Assembly: GCA_004525055.1 (NCBI GenBank)
Contig: SPDF01000042.1
Coordinates: forward strand, 1 to 9,804
DNA from: Gemmatimonadales bacterium
GTDB taxonomy: Bacteria > Gemmatimonadota > Gemmatimonadetes > Gemmatimonadales > GWC2-71-9
Direction: 5' to 3'
DNA: 9,804 nucleotides
Every line of letters starts with the position of its first letter. Positions within the stretch are counted from its first letter, which is position 1. The notes beneath the pieces were generated by a model. That model saw only the letters and a list, made by a program, of their open reading frames with translations, did no database searches and was not told the DNA's origin. The translations under genes and the position numbers were made by a program. This document shows, in pieces, positions 6,274 to 9,804 of the stretch.

Positions 6274-8130
6274 ATGTCGATGCAAGTATTTCGTAACAGC
6301 GCCAAGCCCCTCATCTACATCGTCACCGCCTCGTTCTTCCTCTGGCTGGTGTTCGATCTCAGCGGACTTTCGGGGGGATCGGGTGTCCTTTCCCAGACCA
6401 GCGCCGGCAAGGTGGATGGCCAGACGATCGAGGCGCGGTACTACACCACGCTGGTGCAACAGACGATCGAAGAACAGCAGCGCACTTCAGTGACACCTCT
6501 TTCCCTCGACGATATCATCCAGATCAGGAACCAGGTCTGGCAGCAGGTCATCGAGGCGACGGTCCTCCAGCGGGAATACAAGCGGCGGGGCCTGGTCGCG
6601 ACGCCTGCAGAGATCGCGGACGCCATTGAGAACTTCCCGCCCCCGCAGCTGCAGACGGCGGAGCAGTTCCAGACTGATGGCCAGTTCGACCCGTTGAAGT
6701 ACCAACGCTGGCTCGCCTCCGGCGTGGGGCAGCAGTACATCCCCCTACTCGAAGCTCAATACCGCGACCAGATCCTCCAGAGCAAGCTGCTCCGCGTCGT
6801 CACAGCGGACGTCTACCTCTCGGATCCCGCCCTCTGGCAGATGTACCGCGACCGGAGTGAGAAGGCTACCATCGAGCTGGTGGCCATCCTGCCGCGCCGG
6901 GCGATTGCCGACAGCGCCGTACCGGTAAGCCAGGAAGAGATTGCCGCCTACTACAAGGCCAATCCCGATCGATTCACCCGGCCGGCGACCGCCTATTTGA
7001 GCTTCATTGCCCTACCGCGGGCGACCAACGCCAGCGACACCGCCGACGCCTACCAGCGTGCCGTATCCGCCCGGCAGGAGATCCTCGACGGCGCGCCGTT
7101 CGCCGAAATTGCCGCCCGCGAATCGGCGGACAGCGGCTCCGCCGCCAACGGCGGTGACCTCGGCGAATGGACGCGCGGCGCGATGGTCGAGGCGTTCGAC
7201 AGTGCCGCGTTCTCCATGCCCCTGAACACCGTCTCCATGCCCGTCCTCAGCGGGTTCGGCTATCATGTCATCGAGGTAACGAGCCGGAAGGGAAACACCG
7301 CCACGGCGCGGCATATCCTCATCCCGATCGAGGTGACGGGCGTCCACCGCGACGAGATCGACGCGCGCGCCGACTCGCTCGAGGAGCTCGGCGCCAGCCG
7401 CCTCGATCCCGCGGCGCTCGACACGGCGGCCAGCGCGTTGCAGCTCCCCGTCGGCACCACGCCGCCGGTCCAGAAGGGAACGCAGGTGCAAATCGGGCCA
7501 CGGGTGATGCCCGACGCCGGGGCGTGGGCGTTCCAGGCCAAGGTCGGGGAGGTGAGCCCGATCATCGAAATTCCGAGCGGCTTCTACCTGTTCCGCCTCG
7601 ATAGCATCGTCCCGGAAGGCGTCCCCCCCCTGCAGGCCATCGAGGCCTCAGTGGCGAGCCTCGTGATCCAGGAAAAGAAGACGGCGATGGGGAGAGCGCT
7701 GGCCGAGAGCTACCTGAAACGCGTGCGCGAAGGGAGCACCCTGGAGCAGGCCGCGACGGCGCTCGATCTTCCCTATCGAAAGCTCGGGCCGTTCAGCCGC
7801 GTGGAAGCTCCGGTGCCCAACCCGGTCCTCACCGGGGCGGTCTTCACTCTGCCGATCGGCGAGGCGAGCGACGTGCTGGATACCGATGACGGCCTGTATG
7901 TGGTGCGGGTGCTCGAGCGGACTCCCGCAGACACGGCAGACTACCGCCAGGGCCTCGATGAGTATCGAACCGACGCGATCCGCCGCGCCCGGCAGGACCG
8001 GGCCCGGAGCTACCTCGACGCCCTCCAGGCGTCGGCCAAGATCGTCGACCGGCGCGATGGGCTCTTCCCCACCTCGGCGCAGGCGGAAGCCAACGCCAAC
8101 TCGGCGCTGGGACAGGCAGGCGGCATCTAG
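6274..8130 (+). CDS. PpiD/SurA-like membrane-anchored peptidyl-prolyl isomerase family chaperone
   Basis: The 618-residue product has one N-terminal transmembrane anchor (about 12-30, after R7 and K11), suggesting an N-in topology with the bulk in the periplasm, where PpiD proteins help newly exported proteins fold. A SurA_N-like helical region covers about 45-235. A parvulin-type domain covers about 238-336, with ADSGSAANGGDLGEWTRGAM and the ending GFGYHVIEV. A second, degenerate parvulin-like unit (about 342-445) opens with ARHILI and ends in SGFYLFRL, and a third partial unit closes with DDGLYVVRVLERTPAD (538-553). The first unit has Ser243 where active parvulins usually have the His of an ARHIL motif, so isomerase activity is doubtful, as in E. 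coli PpiD. The ATG at 6274 gives a PpiD-like N-terminus (FRNSAKPLIYIV); the ribosome site is weak, and ATG 6280 is also possible. It is transcribed divergently from the aroQ operon and alone, with a terminator right after it. Confidence 0.85.
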   Translation: MSMQVFRNSAKPLIYIVTASFFLWLVFDLSGLSGGSGVLSQTSAGKVDGQTIEARYYTTLVQQTIEEQQRTSVTPLSLDDIIQIRNQVWQQVIEATVLQREYKRRGLVATPAEIADAIENFPPPQLQTAEQFQTDGQFDPLKYQRWLASGVGQQYIPLLEAQYRDQILQSKLLRVVTADVYLSDPALWQMYRDRSEKATIELVAILPRRAIADSAVPVSQEEIAAYYKANPDRFTRPATAYLSFIALPRATNASDTADAYQRAVSARQEILDGAPFAEIAARESADSGSAANGGDLGEWTRGAMVEAFDSAAFSMPLNTVSMPVLSGFGYHVIEVTSRKGNTATARHILIPIEVTGVHRDEIDARADSLEELGASRLDPAALDTAASALQLPVGTTPPVQKGTQVQIGPRVMPDAGAWAFQAKVGEVSPIIEIPSGFYLFRLDSIVPEGVPPLQAIEASVASLVIQEKKTAMGRALAESYLKRVREGSTLEQAATALDLPYRKLGPFSRVEAPVPNPVLTGAVFTLPIGEASDVLDTDDGLYVVRVLERTPADTADYRQGLDEYRTDAIRRARQDRARSYLDALQASAKIVDRRDGLFPTSAQAEANANSALGQAGGI

Positions 8131-8159
8131 GCTCGCGCGGGAAAGCGGGGCAACGGCGA

Positions 8160-8196
8160 GGGGCCGGATCGGGTTAGTTCCCGATCCGGCCCCTTT
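8160..8196 (+). terminator. Intrinsic terminator after the PpiD-like gene
   Basis: A perfect 14-bp stem (GGGGCCGGATCGGG at 8160-8173 with its complement at 8180-8193) encloses a six-base loop TTAGTT and is followed by a short TTT. The U-tract is short, so efficiency is uncertain. It lies between convergent genes and may also act on tatA transcripts, although the minus strand has no T-tract after the stem. Confidence 0.8.
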
Positions 8197-8214
8197 GCCT
8201 TGCAGCGTCCGAAC

Positions 8215-8472
8215 TTACTGGGAGAGTCGCTTGGGCTCGCCCGAACCGCTGGCGGTCTTGCTCGGCGGAGGGGCGTCCATCGACCGCGGAAGCTGGGTGC
8301 GCTCCTCCGAGTCCCCATTGATGGCGTCGCCTGCATCGGAAATGCTGCGCTTGAACTCCCTGATGCCCCTCCCGAGAGACGAACCGATCTCGGGGAGCCG
8401 TTTCGCGCCGAAGACCAGCAACACGACCACCATGAGGATCATCAATTCGGAAAAACCGATATTCCCAAGCAT
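8215..8472 (-). CDS. tatA: Sec-independent (Tat) protein translocase subunit TatA/E
   Basis: This 85-residue protein forms the oligomeric part of the twin-arginine translocase that exports folded proteins across the inner membrane. The layout is canonical: a short transmembrane helix (about 5-21, IGFSELMILMVVVLLVF), the FG hinge (F21-G22), an amphipathic helix AKRLPEIGSSLGRGIREFKRS (23-43), and a polar disordered tail. It starts at ATG 8472, 11 bases after the DUF4321-like gene, with AAAGGCGG as a plausible ribosome site. It is the last gene of its operon, facing the PpiD-like gene across the hairpin at 8160-8196. tatB and tatC are not in the window. TatB is less likely because it usually carries a longer tail and starts with a different N-terminal pattern. 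Confidence 0.93.
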   Translation of the reverse strand: MLGNIGFSELMILMVVVLLVFGAKRLPEIGSSLGRGIREFKRSISDAGDAINGDSEERTQLPRSMDAPPPSKTASGSGEPKRLSQ

Positions 8473-8483
8473 ACGGACCGCCT

Positions 8484-8756
8484 TTAGAAGAGGGACCGCG
8501 CGATGAAATAGGCCACGAGGACGCCCACCAGACTCAGGAGCGTCACATCGAGCCCGACCGGCCCCAGCGTAAAGTCTAGCACCAGCAGGTCCACTGAGAC
8601 AGGGCCCACCGTCGGATGGACGGCCGTGGTGAAGAAATCCCGCGCCGCGCTATCCGGCAGGAATCGCCGAAGAATGGCCGTCAGGAATCCGCCAGCCAGG
8701 AAGCCCGTGGTCAGTACCCCGAGGTAGAACCCGGGGCGACGTGGTCCGCCCGCCAT
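8484..8756 (-). CDS. Small two-helix membrane protein, DUF4321-like
   Basis: The 90-residue protein has two predicted transmembrane helices (about 10-28, FYLGVLTTGFLAGGFLTAI, and about 70-88, VTLLSLVGVLVAYFIARSL). They are separated by a loop containing VGPVSVDLLVLDFTLGPVGLDV (about 50-70). This pattern, with hydrophobic first helix, a Pro-Val-Asp-Leu-x-Val-Leu-Asp-Phe-Thr-Leu-Gly motif and a final short helix, recalls the DUF4321 family, whose function is unknown to me. The ATG at 8756 shares TGATG with the stop of the prenyl synthase gene and follows a very good ribosome site (GGAGGAG, ending just before the start), so it is well translated and coupled. It lies between the polyprenyl synthase and tatA. 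The family call is from remembered pattern only. Confidence 0.75.
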   Translation of the reverse strand: MAGGPRRPGFYLGVLTTGFLAGGFLTAILRRFLPDSAARDFFTTAVHPTVGPVSVDLLVLDFTLGPVGLDVTLLSLVGVLVAYFIARSLF

Positions 8757-9742
8757 CAGCTCCTCCGATCCAGTACGAAGGGAATGCTGGCCCGAAGGGC
8801 CTCGCGTGCGGGGCTCGACGGGAGTACCTCCAGCGCCGCCTCCGCGCCGGTCGAGAGCGCCAGCGCCCGCTCCCGGGCGTACTCGAGGCCACCTGCCTCG
8901 GTCACCGCATCGATGACAGCCGCGATCTGTTCGTCGGACGGCACCTCGGTCTCCATCAGCACCGACACCGCGCGGCGCGGCGCGGGCGCCAGCCTGGGCA
9001 GGGCGTAGATCAGCGGCAGCGTCACCTTGTGCTCGCGCAGGTCCGCACCGACCGGCTTGCCGGTGACGGAGGCGTCACCGGTGTAGTCCAGGAGGTCATC
9101 CACGATCTGGAACGCCATGCCCAGCTGCAATCCGAATTCCCGCATGGCCTGCCGCTGCGCCGCAGGGGCACGGATCGCCCCTGTCTCGCAGGCGCCCGAG
9201 AGGAGCGAGGCTGTCTTGGCGGTAATCAGGAGGTCGTACTGCTCTTCTGAGAACGCCAGCCGGTCGTGCGCGAGCAACTGCCGCATCTCGCCCACGGTCA
9301 TCTCATTGGTGACCCGGCCCAGGATGCGAAGCGGCTCGAGATCCGCCAGCCGTACCAGCTCGATCACGGCGCGGGAATAGAGGTAGTCGCCCATGATGAC
9401 CGACACCTGGTGGCTGAACAGCGCGTTGATCGTCGGCATCCCGCGGCGGCGCACCGAGTGATCCACGGAGTCGTCGTGCACCAGGGTAGCGAGGTGGATG
9501 AGCTCCACCACGGCGCCGAGGGTGGGGGCGCGTGGATCAGGAGCGCCCGTGGCCTCGTCGGCCAGCAGGAGCAGCGTCGGCCGCAGCATCTTCCCGTGCA
9601 TCTGCAGCAGGTGCGCGTTGACCTCGGCGATGAGCCCGAAGTCCGCCTCGACGATGCGCCGGAGCTCCGATCGCACCTCCTCCAGTCGGGCGCCCACCGG
9701 GGCCTGGATATCCGCGAGGCTGGCCGGGATCGCCTGGGTCAC
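8756..9742 (-). CDS. Long-chain trans-polyprenyl diphosphate synthase
   Basis: This cytoplasmic enzyme of the IspB/HepS/SdsA class condenses isopentenyl diphosphate onto an allylic primer, probably to make the side chain of a respiratory quinone. The 328 residues are of normal length. Key features are GKMLRP (50-55, with K51 and R54), the first aspartate-rich motif HDDSVD (89-94: D90, D91, D94), R98-R100, K176-T177, the second motif FQIVDDLLDY (211-220: D215, D216, D219) and the substrate lysines in GKPVGADLREHKVTLPLI (K229, K239). Alanine and threonine rather than aromatic residues at the fifth and fourth positions before the first Asp suggest a long product, more than C20. The start is GTG at 9742-9740, overlapping the upstream stop by GTGA, with GAGGA nine bases before it. 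Chain length cannot be read from the sequence alone. Confidence 0.9.
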   Translation of the reverse strand: MTQAIPASLADIQAPVGARLEEVRSELRRIVEADFGLIAEVNAHLLQMHGKMLRPTLLLLADEATGAPDPRAPTLGAVVELIHLATLVHDDSVDHSVRRRGMPTINALFSHQVSVIMGDYLYSRAVIELVRLADLEPLRILGRVTNEMTVGEMRQLLAHDRLAFSEEQYDLLITAKTASLLSGACETGAIRAPAAQRQAMREFGLQLGMAFQIVDDLLDYTGDASVTGKPVGADLREHKVTLPLIYALPRLAPAPRRAVSVLMETEVPSDEQIAAVIDAVTEAGGLEYARERALALSTGAEAALEVLPSSPAREALRASIPFVLDRRS

Positions 9743-9804
9743 CGCGCCCCGTCCTCGGTGATGGCCCGCAGCCGGTCGGTCAGGTCCATGAACTTCACGT
9801 CGAC
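9739..9804 (-). CDS. 3' end of an unidentified gene
   Basis: An open frame enters from the right edge and ends at TGA 9741-9739, overlapping the start of the prenyl synthase gene by four bases (GTGA). Only 21 residues are visible, ending in FMDLTDRLRAITEDGAR. This is too little to identify. The overlap and shared strand suggest it belongs to the same operon as the prenyl synthase, DUF4321-like and tatA genes. Confidence 0.6.
   Translation of the reverse strand, partial: VDVKFMDLTDRLRAITEDGAR

Noticed and set aside
8131..8214. Possible small RNA or riboswitch between the convergent genes
   Set aside because: The only structure seen is one simple perfect hairpin followed by TTT, which is explained by a terminator.

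Overview
The window is a dense, high-GC stretch of ordinary bacterial chromosome. It holds nine gene calls that are complete or nearly so, plus a 3' gene fragment at the right edge. The encoded set (a PpiD-like membrane-anchored periplasmic chaperone, a PilT-type pilus retraction ATPase, TatA, a long-chain polyprenyl synthase, and separate AccB and AccC) points to a Gram-negative-type bacterium with type IV pili and a respiratory isoprenoid quinone. The protein style (acidic TPR protein, DUF4321-like protein, large PpiD-like protein, frequent GTG starts) resembles Gemmatimonadota, but that placement is an inference from recall, not a proof. I see no CRISPR array, phage, transposase, tRNA or rRNA.

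Left block (1-6110, minus strand, read right to left): acidic TPR protein, aroQ (type II 3-dehydroquinase), an M24 Xaa-Pro aminopeptidase, accB (biotin carboxyl carrier), pilT (retraction ATPase), accC (biotin carboxylase, running off the left edge). The genes overlap by 1 to 11 bases at every junction except peptidase/accB (36-base gap, with a strong ribosome site before accB), so this looks like one operon. It resembles the widespread aroQ-peptidase-efp-accB-accC neighbourhood, but efp is absent and pilT sits between accB and accC.

Middle (6111-6273): a short divergent control region. It carries two back-to-back sigma70-like promoters with 17-base spacers and an inverted repeat (CTTAGAC arms).

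Right block: a PpiD-like chaperone on the plus strand (6274-8130) ends at a strong hairpin terminator (8160-8196). Converging on it from the right edge is a second tightly packed minus-strand operon: the 3' end of an unidentified gene, a long-chain polyprenyl diphosphate synthase, a DUF4321-like two-helix membrane protein, and tatA.

Functionally, the left operon mixes the first committed step of fatty-acid synthesis, shikimate-pathway and peptide-turnover housekeeping, and pilus retraction. The right side concerns the cell envelope: periplasmic folding, quinone side chain or lipid carrier, and Tat export. No clearly new multi-gene system is visible. The points most worth checking are pilT inside the acc pair, the duplicated N-terminus of AccB, the acidic TPR scaffold sharing an operon with pilT, and the unusual domain layout of the PpiD-like protein.
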